From assembly GCF_009176705.1 (NCBI RefSeq), contig NZ_AP021846.1, forward strand, positions 3,194,001 to 3,258,000: a stretch of 64,000 nt of DNA, in the 5' to 3' direction. Positions 38,605 to 48,208 of this stretch are shown one piece after another; the stretch's first letter is position 1; every line of letters starts with the position of its first letter. The position numbers were made by a program, and so were the translations under genes. Source of the stretch: Pseudoalteromonas sp. A25. Its GTDB lineage: Bacteria > Pseudomonadota > Gammaproteobacteria > Enterobacterales > Alteromonadaceae. The notes under the pieces are model-generated. The model was not told the origin of the DNA, searched no databases, and saw nothing but the letters and a program-made list of their open reading frames with translations.

Positions 38605-39312
38605 ATGAAATTTGCAAGTTCGCTCAACAAAGCAACCCTTATCAAACGCTACAAACGCTTTTTGGTCGATTTACACTGCTCACATCAGGGGGAGTTCACG
38701 GTACACTGTGCCAACACAGGTAAAATGACTGGCTGCGCCGACACTGGATTTAGTGCCTACTACTCCACCAGTGACAATAAAAAACGTAAATATCCACACT
38801 CATTGGAGCTTACACAAAACACGCAAGGAGCGCTTATTTGCGTAAATACCAACCACGCCAACACGGTCGCCTTCGAAGGTATTGAACAAGGTATCGTCAA
38901 GCAACTGAGTGGCTATACTCGCAGCCATAGAGAGGTAAAGTATGGCCAAGAAAACAGCCGTATTGATATTCTGCTTGAAGATGATGAGCGTGCACCTTGC
39001 TACGTTGAAGTGAAATCGGTCACCTTGCTAGAAAACAACCGTGGCTATTTTCCTGATGCCCAAACACTCAGAGGCCAAAAACACCTTCGCGAGCTGATAG
39101 CATTAAAACACCAAGGCGCAAGAGCAGTATTATTGTTTGTCGTAATGCATGAAGGAATTAACGACGTCGCAGCGGCCGAACACATCGACCCCCACTATGC
39201 CACCTTACTTACTCAAGCATCTCAAGAAGGCGTAGAGATATTGGCGTATAAAGCAACTATCTCAGCACAGGAAATTACCCTATCACAGCAAGTACCTGTT
39301 AATATAAGTTGA
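38605..39312 (+). CDS. sfsA: Sugar fermentation stimulation protein homolog SfsA
   Basis: 235 residues, full length for SfsA. Motifs shared with the E. coli protein are HCANTGKMTGCADTG, YSTSDNKKRKYPHSLELTQ, RIDILLEDDERAPCYVEVKSV in part, and FPDAQTLRGQKHLREL. The D...E-x-K arrangement resembles a nuclease fold, and DNA binding has been reported for the E. coli protein; its true job is unclear. It heads the conserved order sfsA-dksA-gluQ-pcnB-folK. Confidence 0.95.
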   Translation: MKFASSLNKATLIKRYKRFLVDLHCSHQGEFTVHCANTGKMTGCADTGFSAYYSTSDNKKRKYPHSLELTQNTQGALICVNTNHANTVAFEGIEQGIVKQLSGYTRSHREVKYGQENSRIDILLEDDERAPCYVEVKSVTLLENNRGYFPDAQTLRGQKHLRELIALKHQGARAVLLFVVMHEGINDVAAAEHIDPHYATLLTQASQEGVEILAYKATISAQEITLSQQVPVNIS

Positions 39313-39487
39313 AATAAAATTAATGATCCCCATATCCCAGCTCATTAGAATTTCGTCTCTAAGACTGAGATGTCTTCGCAAATGCCATACTAAAAAATGA
39401 AAAAGTGTTTGCGTAGGGGGGGAGATTCTGCTATTTATAGCCGCCGGCGTTAGCTGGGGTAATGTATTAAGGATTTAGGAGAATGCT

Positions 39488-39931
39488 ATGCCTGACCAAA
39501 AGAGACTAGGCTTATTAGCTCAAGCCGGTTTAGAACCTTATCAGGAAAAACCGGGCGAAGAATACATGAATGACGCACAACGTGCGCATTTCAAAGCAAT
39601 ATTAGAAGCATGGCGTAAAGATTTGCGTAACGAAGTTGATCGTACCAAGACGCACATGCAAGATGAAGCAGCAAACTTTCCTGATCCTGTCGACCGTGCA
39701 GCACAAGAAGAAGAGTTTTCTTTAGAGCTGCGTACACGTGACCGTGAACGTAAACTGATCAAAAAGATAGAAAAAACACTGCAGCTAATCGAAGATGATG
39801 ACTTTGGCTTCTGCGAGTCGTGCGGTATCGAAATCGGTATCCGTCGCTTAGAGGCTCGACCGACAGCCGATTTATGTGTTGATTGCAAAACACTGGCTGA
39901 AATTAAAGAAAAGCAAAACGGCCGAGGTTAA
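39488..39931 (+). CDS. dksA: RNA polymerase-binding transcription factor DksA
   Basis: Binds the secondary channel of RNA polymerase and acts with ppGpp in the stringent response. 147 residues. A long coiled coil carries the tip with the conserved aspartates ([13 protein letters not shown]). A four-cysteine zinc finger ends it (CESCGIEIG and LCVDCKT). It has its own ribosome site AGGAGAATGCT and a 175-base leader with a G-rich run (about 39415-39423). gluQ follows after 12 bases. Confidence 0.97.
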   Translation: MPDQKRLGLLAQAGLEPYQEKPGEEYMNDAQRAHFKAILEAWRKDLRNEVDRTKTHMQDEAANFPDPVDRAAQEEEFSLELRTRDRERKLIKKIEKTLQLIEDDDFGFCESCGIEIGIRRLEARPTADLCVDCKTLAEIKEKQNGRG

Positions 39932-39943
39932 TCTCAGCCCATT

Positions 39944-40849
39944 ATGCTCACCCCAGCATTATCCCATCAAGGGAGCTATCGCGGTCGATTTGCTCCCTCG
40001 CCTTCGGGTCCCTTACATTTTGGTTCGCTCATTGCAGCGCTTGCTAGTTTTTTAACTGCCAAAAGCCAACAAGGTCAGTGGCTGGTCCGCATTGAAGATA
40101 TTGATACACCGCGCGTAGTCAAAGGCGCAGACAGTGACATTCTGCATACTCTAGAGGCCTACGGGCTACACTGGGACGAGAACGTAATATATCAAAGTCA
40201 ACGCCATTCTTTGTATGAAGACGCGTTAGAGCATCTTAACCAACAATCCCTAGTTTACGCATGTCAGTGCACACGCAAAGAAATAAAACTGCGTGGCGGC
40301 TTTTACGACAATCACTGTAGAACACTCAATCTACCGCGCTCAGGCAACGCCTTGCGTTTGCAACAGCACTTTCCCATAGAGAAATTTCATGACCAAATTC
40401 AAGGCTTAGTGCACATTCCAAAAAAAATTGCGCATGAAGATTACATAATCAAACGCCGTGATGGCTTGTTTGCGTACCAATTGGTAGTCGTATTAGACGA
40501 TATTGAGCAAAAGATTACTCATGTTGTAAGAGGTGCAGACTTATTAGAACCAACGGCTCGCCAGTTGGGGCTGTTTGAACAACTCGGCAATTGCGCGCCA
40601 CATTACGCTCATATACCACTGGCTGTAGCCAAGCCTGGCTTTAAGTTATCAAAACAAAACCATGCACCAGCAATAGACAAACGCAACCCCATACCTGCAA
40701 CGCTGGCTGCGCTGCGCTTTTTAGGGTTTAATCCTCCAAGCGAATTAACCACTGCCACAATTGAAGAAGTATTAGCATGGGCGGTGCAATCATTTTGCCT
40801 TGATACGATCCCAAAAGTGCAGGAAAAACCCATGAACTATGATGCTTAA
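39944..40849 (+). CDS. gluQ: Glutamyl-Q tRNA(Asp) synthetase
   Basis: Attaches glutamate to the queuosine base in tRNA-Asp. 301 residues. It resembles the catalytic half of glutamyl-tRNA synthetase without the anticodon domain. The HIGH-type motif is RFAPSPSGPLHFGSL, the zinc ligands are in ACQCTRKEI and YDNHC, and the KMSKS-type motif is KLSKQNHA. It is downstream of dksA as in E. coli and probably co-transcribed. Confidence 0.95.
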   Translation: MLTPALSHQGSYRGRFAPSPSGPLHFGSLIAALASFLTAKSQQGQWLVRIEDIDTPRVVKGADSDILHTLEAYGLHWDENVIYQSQRHSLYEDALEHLNQQSLVYACQCTRKEIKLRGGFYDNHCRTLNLPRSGNALRLQQHFPIEKFHDQIQGLVHIPKKIAHEDYIIKRRDGLFAYQLVVVLDDIEQKITHVVRGADLLEPTARQLGLFEQLGNCAPHYAHIPLAVAKPGFKLSKQNHAPAIDKRNPIPATLAALRFLGFNPPSELTTATIEEVLAWAVQSFCLDTIPKVQEKPMNYDA

Positions 40850-40971
40850 GCAAACAATATTTCAGTCCAAAACTTAATTTTTCGTCAGCACTGGTATATT
40901 ATAGCGAGCCTTATAGGTTCGCCTATGCATTTTATTACTTTTGGCATTCCCACTGTTTTAGGAGACAGGTT

Positions 40972-42363
40972 ATTATTTCTAAGTTATTTAAGTTTTGCAG
41001 ACAATTAGTTGGCCAAAGCGATGCTAAGGCGACGACTGTAACCTGTACCGAGCCAAAATTGATCCCGCGTAGCGAGCACAATATTTCTCGCAAGCAACTA
41101 AGTCCAAATGCAATTAAAGTATTGTACCGCTTAAAGGATGGTGGCTATGACGCCTATCTTGTCGGTGGCTGTATTCGAGATATTTTACTCGGCATAGAGC
41201 CAAAAGACTTTGATGTTGTGACTAACGCTACTCCAGAGCAAGTAAAAAAGCTGTTTCGTAATTGTCGGTTAATTGGCCGACGTTTTCGCTTGGCACATAT
41301 CGTATTTGGTCGTGAAATTATTGAAGTAGCAACAATGCGCGGCCACCATCAGGGCCAAGATAGTAAAAACCCGATAAGCCAATCGAGTGAGCATGGACAA
41401 CTACTCAGAGACAACGTCTATGGCACCATTGAAGAAGATGCAGAACGTCGCGACTTCTCTATTAACGCGCTTTATTACTCCGTTAAAGACTTTAGCATTC
41501 ATGACTTCGCCAATGGTATTGCCGCAATAAAAGAGCGCAAAATTGAACTGATCGGCGATCCCGAAACTCGATATCGAGAGGACCCAGTACGAATGCTACG
41601 TGCTGTGCGTTTTGCAACAAAACTCGATATGCAGATCGCGCCAGCAACCGAGGCGCCAATTAAAGACTTAGCCGACTTGTTGAGTAATATTCCACCGGCT
41701 AGATTATTTGAAGAAACATTAAAATTATTTCTTAATGGTAAAGCTGAGCAAAACTACCACATGCTAAGAGAGATGGGCTTATTTAAGCAACTATTTCCAG
41801 CTCTTGATGCCATTATTGAGCAAAGCGACAGTGGTTTCGAGCCGCGCTTTATCGCACAAATGTTTGCAAATACCGATCAGCGTATCAATGCAGACAAAAA
41901 AGTAACTCCTGCATTTGTCTATGCTGCACTACTTTGGTTCCCTCTGCTAAAACGCAGTGAGCAACTTCAACAACAAGAACAAATGCCCATGTTTGATGCG
42001 TATGCACAAGCGATGAACCAAGTACTCGCAGAAAATGCCAAACAAATCGCAGTACCAAAGCGTTTTACGCTGGGAGCGCGTGATATTTGGCATATTCAAA
42101 TGCGTTTAGACAAGCGCGGTGGTCAAAGAGCGTATCGACTGTCTCAACAACCTCGCTTTAAGGCTGCTTATGACTTTTTACTACTTCGTGTAGAAAGCGG
42201 AGAGCATCAACAGCAAGCATTGGCTGATTGGTGGACAGATTATTTAAAGCAAGATATCAATGGCCAAAAAGATATGGTGAAGTCGCTACCGACCCAAGAA
42301 ACAGGCAAGCCTCGTCGCCGTTATCGCCGCAAACCCAAAAAGAAACCACAAAGCAATGACTAA
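40972..42363 (+). CDS. pcnB: Poly(A) polymerase I, with probable AUU start codon
   Basis: Adds poly(A) tails to RNA 3' ends and starts their decay. The start is called at ATT 40972, 7 bases after a strong AGGAG (40960-40964), giving 463 residues. The encoded N-terminus (SKLFKFCRQLVG) aligns with the first residues of E. coli PcnB (FTRVANFCRKVLS). No ATG, GTG or TTG occurs in frame between the upstream stop at 40840 and TTG 41059, which has no good ribosome site. E. coli pcnB is known to start at AUU. Domains: nucleotidyltransferase (VGGCIRDILLG, DFDVVT), RNA-binding middle (RRDFSINALYY), basic C-terminal tail (RRRYRRKPKKK). It overlaps folK by 8 bases. Confidence 0.93.
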   Translation: MISKLFKFCRQLVGQSDAKATTVTCTEPKLIPRSEHNISRKQLSPNAIKVLYRLKDGGYDAYLVGGCIRDILLGIEPKDFDVVTNATPEQVKKLFRNCRLIGRRFRLAHIVFGREIIEVATMRGHHQGQDSKNPISQSSEHGQLLRDNVYGTIEEDAERRDFSINALYYSVKDFSIHDFANGIAAIKERKIELIGDPETRYREDPVRMLRAVRFATKLDMQIAPATEAPIKDLADLLSNIPPARLFEETLKLFLNGKAEQNYHMLREMGLFKQLFPALDAIIEQSDSGFEPRFIAQMFANTDQRINADKKVTPAFVYAALLWFPLLKRSEQLQQQEQMPMFDAYAQAMNQVLAENAKQIAVPKRFTLGARDIWHIQMRLDKRGGQRAYRLSQQPRFKAAYDFLLLRVESGEHQQQALADWWTDYLKQDINGQKDMVKSLPTQETGKPRRRYRRKPKKKPQSND

Positions 42364-42838
42364 AGTTTACATTGGTTTGGGCGCAAACCTTAACGAACCT
42401 ATTGCGCAACTAGAACGTGCTATCGATGCGTTAAAAAGCCTATCTGATAGTCATTTTGTTGGCTGCTCACGCTTTTATGGTTCAAGGCCTATGGGTCCTC
42501 AAGATCAACCCGATTATGTAAACGCAGTGGCGTGCATTGAAACCAGCTTAACAGCTGAAACATTGTTGGATGCACTGCAAAAAATAGAACTTGAACAGGG
42601 TCGTATTCGTAAAAACGAACGTTGGGGGCCCCGTACACTCGATTTAGACATTTTACTATTTGGTGAATTACAAATTAATACCGAGCGCTTAACTGTACCT
42701 CATTATGGGTTATGCCAACGTGAATTTGTTGTTTACCCTTTGCTTGAGATTGCCCCTCACCTTGAACTGCCCTCAGGTGATAAATTGACGGACATTTGCA
42801 AACAAGTGCCGCTAAACGGCTTAACTCCTATTCAATAA
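42356..42838 (+). CDS. folK: HPPK: 6-hydroxymethyl-dihydropterin pyrophosphokinase
   Basis: Transfers pyrophosphate from ATP to 6-hydroxymethyl-dihydropterin in folate synthesis. 160 residues. It starts MTKVYIGLGANLNEP. The signature RKNERWGPRTLDLDILLFG holds the metal-binding Asp pair, and VPHYGLCQREFVVYPLLEI follows. It overlaps the end of pcnB, as in E. coli, so its translation is probably coupled to that gene. Confidence 0.97.
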   Translation: MTKVYIGLGANLNEPIAQLERAIDALKSLSDSHFVGCSRFYGSRPMGPQDQPDYVNAVACIETSLTAETLLDALQKIELEQGRIRKNERWGPRTLDLDILLFGELQINTERLTVPHYGLCQREFVVYPLLEIAPHLELPSGDKLTDICKQVPLNGLTPIQ

Positions 42839-42865
42839 TAAATACACTCCATCAAGAGGACTGAC

Positions 42866-43660
42866 ATGGCTAAGGTAACTGTATCAACACTGGCAAAAAT
42901 GAAAAAACAGCAAAAAAAAATCACGGCGCTTACAGCCTATGATGCGAGTTTTGCAAAACTATTTCATGATAATGGTGTTGATATCATATTAGTCGGCGAC
43001 TCTTTAGGCATGGTCTTACAGGGGAGCGAAGACACGCTTTCTGTAAGTAACAATGATATTGCCTACCACACACGCTGTGTAAGAGCTGGCAGTAAAGAAC
43101 TATTTGTTATAGCGGATATGCCTTTCATGACTTATTCGAACCCTACTCAAACATGTGAAAACGCAGCACAGCTAATGCGTGCGGGCGCAAATATGGTGAA
43201 GTTAGAAGGCGGAGAATGGCTATTAGACAGTATTCGAGCTCTTACCCAGCAAGGGATCCCTGTGTGTGGCCACTTAGGGCTAACACCGCAATCAGTCAAT
43301 GTCTTTGGTGGCTTTAAAATTCAAGGCCGTCAAGATGAGCAAGCTGACCGCATGGTTGCTGATGCCAAAGCGTTAGAAGAAGCCGGTGCTCAGCTGCTTG
43401 TTGTTGAGTGTATTCCATCACCACTTGCAAAACGTATCTCTGATGAACTTAGTATTCCAGTGATAGGAATTGGCGCAGGTAAAGAGACCGATGGCCAAAT
43501 CCTCGTTATGCATGATTTAGTGGGTATTTCAGCGGGCTATATTCCAAAGTTTTCTAAAAACTTTTTAGCTGAAACGGGCAACATGCCGGATGCAGTTAAG
43601 AAGTACTGTCAAGATGTACAATCTGGCGCGTTTCCTACTTCTGAACATGAGTTTAACTAA
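42866..43660 (+). CDS. panB: 3-methyl-2-oxobutanoate hydroxymethyltransferase
   Basis: First committed step of pantothenate synthesis, using 5,10-methylene-THF. 264 residues. Motifs include [52 protein letters not shown] and [20 protein letters not shown]. Ribosome site is GAGGA. panC overlaps by one base (TAATG), so the pair is translationally coupled. Folate supply by folK just upstream fits its cofactor need. Confidence 0.97.
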   Translation: MAKVTVSTLAKMKKQQKKITALTAYDASFAKLFHDNGVDIILVGDSLGMVLQGSEDTLSVSNNDIAYHTRCVRAGSKELFVIADMPFMTYSNPTQTCENAAQLMRAGANMVKLEGGEWLLDSIRALTQQGIPVCGHLGLTPQSVNVFGGFKIQGRQDEQADRMVADAKALEEAGAQLLVVECIPSPLAKRISDELSIPVIGIGAGKETDGQILVMHDLVGISAGYIPKFSKNFLAETGNMPDAVKKYCQDVQSGAFPTSEHEFN

Positions 43661-44508
43661 TGCAATCAGTCACTGAGATTAAATCGCTACGTAGTCAAAT
43701 TAAAGCGTGGCGTCAGCAAGGCTTAACCATCGCCTTTGTACCAACGATGGGCAATTTACACTATGGCCATTTTTCATTGGTAGAAAGAGCCAAAACGCTT
43801 GCCGATAAAGTGGTAGTGAGTATTTTTGTTAACCCGATGCAATTTGGTGCGTCGGAAGACTTAGATAGCTATCCAAGAACGCTTACAGAGGATAAGCAAG
43901 GTCTTGCTGAGCTAGAAACAGATCTTGTTTTTACGCCAAGTGTTGACACTATTTACCCTAATGGACTTGCAGCACAAAGTTATGTCGATGTCCCAGAAAT
44001 ATCTTTGGGCTACTGTGGCGGCTCTCGACCCGGTCACTTCAAGGGCGTTGCAACGGTAGTAACCAAACTATTTAATATGGTGCAACCAGATATTGCGTGT
44101 TTTGGAGAAAAAGACTATCAACAGTTGCAAGTCATCAAAACCATGGTGAGAGATTTGTCTATGCCCATTGAAATTGTGGGGGTACCAACTAAACGTGAAG
44201 CCTCAGGTCTTGCGATGAGTTCTCGCAATGGGTATTTAAGTGCACAAGAGAAAAGCACTGCCAAAGTGCTGTTTAACACACTCAATGATGCAGTAAGCCA
44301 TTTGCAATCTGGTAATACAGAGTTTACCCAAATTGAAGAGCAAGCAAAACAAACATTAATCGAGCATGGTTTAAAACCTGATTACTTTAACATTGCTAAT
44401 GCGCAAACATTAAGGCCAGCAAACCAAAATGATAAACAGCTAGTTATTCTCGCAGCAGCGTTCTTGGGTAAAGTTAGACTCATAGATAATATGCAAGTAA
44501 CGCTCTAA
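43660..44508 (+). CDS. panC: Pantothenate synthetase
   Basis: Condenses pantoate and beta-alanine with ATP. 282 residues. HxGH motif in [14 protein letters not shown], the FVNPMQFG motif, [12 protein letters not shown] and the KMSKS-like [10 protein letters not shown]. It ends the plus-strand run from dksA. A 415-base gap with dispersed repeats and a terminator follows. Confidence 0.97.
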   Translation: MQSVTEIKSLRSQIKAWRQQGLTIAFVPTMGNLHYGHFSLVERAKTLADKVVVSIFVNPMQFGASEDLDSYPRTLTEDKQGLAELETDLVFTPSVDTIYPNGLAAQSYVDVPEISLGYCGGSRPGHFKGVATVVTKLFNMVQPDIACFGEKDYQQLQVIKTMVRDLSMPIEIVGVPTKREASGLAMSSRNGYLSAQEKSTAKVLFNTLNDAVSHLQSGNTEFTQIEEQAKQTLIEHGLKPDYFNIANAQTLRPANQNDKQLVILAAAFLGKVRLIDNMQVTL

Positions 44509-44573
44509 AAGTAAAAGAACATTTGTTAGTTATGCGTTTATACCCATTCGCATAATTAACTGCTCTCTTTAGA

Positions 44574-44658
44574 GTCGATAAAAATTATCGCTATTTTGTT
44601 GTTTTAAATGAGACGTTTAAACGCAACTGGTGTTAAGTTTTATCCCTAAAAATGATTA
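44574..44658. repeat. Intergenic dispersed-type repeat, copy 1
   Basis: Starts GTCGATAAAAATTATCG and contains ATTTTGTTGTTTTAAATGAG. It matches copy 2 (44707-44799) over its whole length with scattered changes and about 8 bases missing near the start. It is non-coding. Confidence 0.7.
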
Positions 44659-44706
44659 ATACCAATCCGCTTAACTAAGTGGTCTATTTTGAAGCAAGAA
44701 AACCTT

Positions 44707-44799
44707 GTCGATAGCAAGGCAAAAATTACGTTATTTTGTTGTTCTAAATGAGAAATTTTTAACGCAGCTGTCGTCAGGTTTAATCCTTCAAAAGGATTA
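44707..44799. repeat. Intergenic dispersed-type repeat, copy 2
   Basis: Starts GTCGATAGCAAGGCAAAAA, contains ATTTTGTTGTTCTAAATGAG and ends at AAAAGGATTA. It is preceded by TACCAATCCGCTTAACTAAG (44670-44689), which probably belongs to the same element. CTTG...CAAG and AATCCTT...AAGGATT pair locally. It resembles repeat families I remember from Pseudoalteromonas intergenic regions; this was not checked. Confidence 0.7.
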
Positions 44800-44850
44800 A
44801 GTGTTATTGCGCATTAGTATTGCATCATCTCATCAACGTTTATTAACAAC

Positions 44851-44882
44851 AAAAATGCCCCTACGATAAGGGGCATTTTTTT
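44851..44882. terminator. Bidirectional terminator between panC and pstS
   Basis: AAAAATGCCCC, a short loop, GGGGCATTTTTTT. Both strands give a GC stem with U tail. It lies 42 bases from the pstS stop. Confidence 0.88.
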
Positions 44883-44923
44883 GAGCGCTTTCTAAAGCCT
44901 TTCCATAGGCTAAAGAGTTTATT

Positions 44924-45892
44924 TTATAGCAAGCCTAACTTCTTCAGCTCTGAAGTAGCCATCTTACCAGAAAGTGGAACATAACCATCTTTCTCTACAA
45001 TCTTTTGACCATCTTGAGACAATACCATCTTCAAGAATTCAGCTTCGATTGGCGCTAAAGGTTTGTTTGGATGCTTGTTCACGTAAACATACAAGAAGCG
45101 AGATAGTGGGTATTTACCTTGTGCAACATTGTCTAGTGTCGCATCTACAAAGCTGTTGCCTTTTTTAGCAATCGGTACCGTACGAACACCTGATGTTTTG
45201 TAACCAATACCAGAGTAACCAATCGCATTCACTGATGACGAGATTGACTGTACTACAGATGCAGAACCTGGCTGTTCATTTACGTTATTACGGAAGTCGC
45301 CTTTACATAATGCTTTCTTTTTAAAGTAACCATAGGTGCCAGATACTGAGTTACGACCGTAAAGCTGCACGTCTTTTGCAGCCCAGTCGCCTGTTAGGCC
45401 TACATCACTCCAACGCGTTACTTCTTCAGTTGCACCACACTTACGTGTTGATGAGAAGATAGCATCCACTTGATCAATGCGTAGACCTTCAATTGGGTTA
45501 TCTTTGTGTACAAATACTGCTAACGCATCGATAGCTACGCGCACTTCTGTTGGCTTATAGCCATAGCGCTTTTCAAATGCTTCGATTTCTTTAGATTTCA
45601 TCTTACGGCTCATTGGGCCAAAGTTAGCAGTCGCCTCTGTAAGTGCCGGCGGCGCAGTAGAAGAACCTGCCGCTTGAATTTGGATATTTACGTTAGGATA
45701 AATACGCTTATATTCTTCTGCCCAGAACGTCATCATGTTTGCAAGCGTATCGGAGCCCACAGAAGAGAAGTTACCTGAGATCCCGCTGGTTTTATTATAT
45801 TCTGGTAGAGCCTTATCTAGCGCAGATACTTGTGTTGAAACTAAGGTTGTTACAGCCACACCCATTGCGGCAACTAAGCTTTTAAATTTCAT
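44924..45892 (-). CDS. pstS: Phosphate-binding protein PstS
   Basis: Periplasmic phosphate receptor of the high-affinity Pst importer. 322 residues from ATG 45892, behind TTGGAG; the longer frame to 45919 would precede the signal peptide ([22 protein letters not shown]). The phosphate loop is [10 protein letters not shown] and [20 protein letters not shown], with [11 protein letters not shown] further on. The permease and ATPase genes pstCAB do not follow; panC and a terminator lie downstream. A Pho-box-like array overlaps the end of phoR just upstream, so induction by PhoB is likely. Confidence 0.95.
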   Translation of the reverse strand: MKFKSLVAAMGVAVTTLVSTQVSALDKALPEYNKTSGISGNFSSVGSDTLANMMTFWAEEYKRIYPNVNIQIQAAGSSTAPPALTEATANFGPMSRKMKSKEIEAFEKRYGYKPTEVRVAIDALAVFVHKDNPIEGLRIDQVDAIFSSTRKCGATEEVTRWSDVGLTGDWAAKDVQLYGRNSVSGTYGYFKKKALCKGDFRNNVNEQPGSASVVQSISSSVNAIGYSGIGYKTSGVRTVPIAKKGNSFVDATLDNVAQGKYPLSRFLYVYVNKHPNKPLAPIEAEFLKMVLSQDGQKIVEKDGYVPLSGKMATSELKKLGLL

Positions 45893-45940
45893 TGGGGTTA
45901 CTCCAATTGTTCGTCCCATTTAAATAACGCAGACTATTTT

Positions 45941-45979
45941 GCAGTCATTCGATGACAGAAAAATTACTCTTAAATGACA
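45941..45979 (-). promoter_or_regulatory. Candidate Pho box of pstS
   Basis: Read on the minus strand, TGTCAT occurs at 45979-45974 and again at 45957-45952, exactly 22 bases (two 11-base units) apart. The middle unit (AGTAAT) is degenerate and GACTGC continues the phase. PhoB binds tandem 11-base repeats with TGTCA. The far end overlaps the phoR stop. Confidence 0.6.
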
Positions 45980-47301
45980 CTTTTATGACTTTCAGCATTT
46001 GTCATAAAAGTACTCTTTGATTTAGGAAAGGCAAATGAAAAGGTAGATCCCTCACCTACAGTACTCTTAATCTCAAGTGCTGAGTCATGCCTTGTCAGTA
46101 CGTGTTTTGTTATAGCAAGCCCCAAACCAGACCCTCCGGTTTTTCTGCTACGCGCTTTATCAACACGATAAAAACGCTCTGTTAATCTATGAATATGCTC
46201 AGGAGCTATACCATCACCATTATCTGTTACCGAGAAACGTGGACGACCATCTGGATCACATTGCCAACTCACTTCTACACGCCCGTCAGATTTTGTGTAG
46301 TGAATAGCATTAAACACCAAATTAGAAAAAGCACTGCGTAATTCATCTGCTGCCCCTAATATGTCTAATGAGGGGTCAACATTAAATACCAGCTCATGGT
46401 GTTTATCTTGGTTTAATGACTTGGCCTCTGTTTCAATCAATGAAAGCATCCTAGGCACATCAACCGGCTTATCCTTCTCATGTTTTCGAGCACCTTCAAT
46501 TCGAGATAGCGATAACAACTGATTCACTAAGCTATCCATTCGCTTGCATTGCTCTATCATAGTAAAATGCGCTTTATTCCAAACAGATGGTGGGGGCAAA
46601 TTATCACTCTCTAACATCTCTAAATAACCCGTCACCACCGTTAATGGTGTTCTGAGTTCGTGAGACACATTAGCAACAAAATCTTTGCGCATTTGCTCCA
46701 ACTGCTTTAAACGCGTGATATCTCGAACCACCATCATTAGTTGCTCTGCATAGGGCATAACACGGAATTCAAGTACTTGCTCGCTAGCATGACCTGAGTC
46801 TAACTCAAGTGGCTCATCGAACTGATGATTGTTCATATATCTGACAAATTTAGGATCTCGGATCAAGTTATCCAAGCGTTGTCCATGATCAGTGGGCCAC
46901 TGTAAGCCAAGCACTTTTAACGCCAGTTGATTACACCACACGATACTCATGTCTTGTTGCAGAACAACAACTGCATCAGGAACTGCTTCAGCACCTTCAC
47001 GAAAACGTCTGATCAGTTCGGCTAGTTCATTTCGCTTTTTACGATTTCGATGCTGTAGATGGTAGATCCCCTCAAAAATCTGCTCCCAAGCCCCCTCTCC
47101 TTCGGGTGGGTTGAAGCTTCGTTGATTAAGCAACCAGTCACTGAGACGATACAACTGATGATAATGCCAAAGTAATAACGAAAGCGCCCCGATAAATAAC
47201 AATACGAAGGGGGCACCAATCAAAATACCGATCAAAGTCAAAGGCAGAAAATACAAAAACAGGCGTTTAAATAACGCCTGTTTATTAATCACTCGGTACA
47301 T
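45970..47301 (-). CDS. phoR: Phosphate regulon sensor kinase PhoR
   Basis: Membrane histidine kinase that phosphorylates PhoB when phosphate is low. 443 residues. Two N-terminal helices (LFLYFLPLTLIGILIGAPF and FVLLFIGALSLLLW), a PAS domain around PDAVVVLQQDMSIVWCNQLAL, the phospho-His H214 in VANVSHELRTPLTVV, and the ATPase with NLVFNAIHYT and GGSGLGLAITKHVL. It lacks a large periplasmic domain, as PhoR should. It starts 38 bases after phoB and is followed by pstS. Confidence 0.96.
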   Translation of the reverse strand: MYRVINKQALFKRLFLYFLPLTLIGILIGAPFVLLFIGALSLLLWHYHQLYRLSDWLLNQRSFNPPEGEGAWEQIFEGIYHLQHRNRKKRNELAELIRRFREGAEAVPDAVVVLQQDMSIVWCNQLALKVLGLQWPTDHGQRLDNLIRDPKFVRYMNNHQFDEPLELDSGHASEQVLEFRVMPYAEQLMMVVRDITRLKQLEQMRKDFVANVSHELRTPLTVVTGYLEMLESDNLPPPSVWNKAHFTMIEQCKRMDSLVNQLLSLSRIEGARKHEKDKPVDVPRMLSLIETEAKSLNQDKHHELVFNVDPSLDILGAADELRSAFSNLVFNAIHYTKSDGRVEVSWQCDPDGRPRFSVTDNGDGIAPEHIHRLTERFYRVDKARSRKTGGSGLGLAITKHVLTRHDSALEIKSTVGEGSTFSFAFPKSKSTFMTNAESHKSVI

Positions 47302-47339
47302 ATATAATCGTGTCCTAACACAACCACTACTAGCCTATG

Positions 47340-48029
47340 TTATAACTTGCTAGAAAAACGGTAACCTGCACCACGAACAGTCTGTACAAGTCTATCGTGA
47401 CCTAATGGCGCGATTGCTTTGCGCAAACGACGAATGTGAACATCAACCGTTCTGTCTTCAACATACACATTAGTGCCCCAAACATGGTCAAGTAACTGTT
47501 CTCGACTATACACGCGTTCTGGGTGGGTCATAAAAAAGTGTAACAAGCGAAACTCTGTAGGTCCCATATCAAGCTCACTACCAGCTGATGTTACGCGATG
47601 TGAAATAGGGTCTAAACGCAAACCGTGAACCTCGATAGCTTCTTCAAGCGAAGTCGGTGAAACTCGGCGGATCACTGCTTTGATCCTTGCCATAAGTTCT
47701 TTAGGAGAAAACGGCTTAGTAACATAGTCATCGGCACCAACTTCTAAGCCTTTGACTTTATCTTCTTCTTCACCACGTGCCGTTAACATAATAATTGGGA
47801 TCTGTCGGGTATATTCACTTTGCTTAAACTTTTTAGCTATCTGAATACCACTGCCTCCTGGCAACATCCAGTCTAATAATACCATATCTGGATAAGGCTC
47901 TACCATCGCGGCAATTGCCGAATCATAATCTTCAGCTTCAATAGCTTGAAAACCATTTTGCTCTAAAACAAATACCAGCATTTCTCTGATAGGCGCTTCA
48001 TCATCAACTACAAGTACTTTACGTGACAT
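47340..48029 (-). CDS. phoB: Phosphate regulon response regulator PhoB
   Basis: 229 residues from ATG 48029 ([16 protein letters not shown]), the same length as E. coli PhoB; the frame extends to 48065 but without family support. Receiver domain with D9-D10 and phosphoacceptor D53 in [11 protein letters not shown], and switch Lys in [11 protein letters not shown]. Winged helix with [20 protein letters not shown] in part and [18 protein letters not shown] Pho-box-like array lies upstream, so it should autoregulate. Confidence 0.97.
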   Translation of the reverse strand: MSRKVLVVDDEAPIREMLVFVLEQNGFQAIEAEDYDSAIAAMVEPYPDMVLLDWMLPGGSGIQIAKKFKQSEYTRQIPIIMLTARGEEEDKVKGLEVGADDYVTKPFSPKELMARIKAVIRRVSPTSLEEAIEVHGLRLDPISHRVTSAGSELDMGPTEFRLLHFFMTHPERVYSREQLLDHVWGTNVYVEDRTVDVHIRRLRKAIAPLGHDRLVQTVRGAGYRFSSKL

Positions 48030-48060
48030 CCCAATGTTCTCTTTCATTACCGAAGTTGGT

Positions 48061-48096
48061 GTCATTATTATGACTTAGTGTGACAGTTTTATGAAA
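48061..48096 (-). promoter_or_regulatory. Candidate Pho box of phoB
   Basis: On the minus strand the bases read TTTCATAAAACTGTCA, then CACTAAGTCATAATAATGAC. This is close to the E. coli phoB Pho box, with TTTCATAAA, CTGTCA and a TCATAATGAC-like end in 11-base phase. It lies about 32 bases before the phoB start. Confidence 0.65.
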
Positions 48097-48208
48097 TACT
48101 ACACCGGATTTTAAAAAGCTGCCAAAAAAATTACAAATAAAAGAATATTCAAAATAATTTCGTAGCTTATTGATGTTACTGGATTATTTAAAAAATAAAA
48201 ATATTTAA

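Larger units (their letters stand above)
44509..44850. other. Gene-free interval after panC
   Basis: About 340 bases between panC and the terminator hold no credible gene. The content is the two repeat copies described separately and AT-rich sequence. Confidence 0.8.

Noticed and set aside
41059..42363. pcnB starting at TTG 41059
   Set aside because: It lacks a good ribosome site and would drop an N-terminus that aligns with E. coli PcnB and that has AGGAG before ATT 40972.
44574..44799. CRISPR-like array after panC
   Set aside because: Only two imperfect, long copies with internal changes are present, without short regular repeats or spacers.
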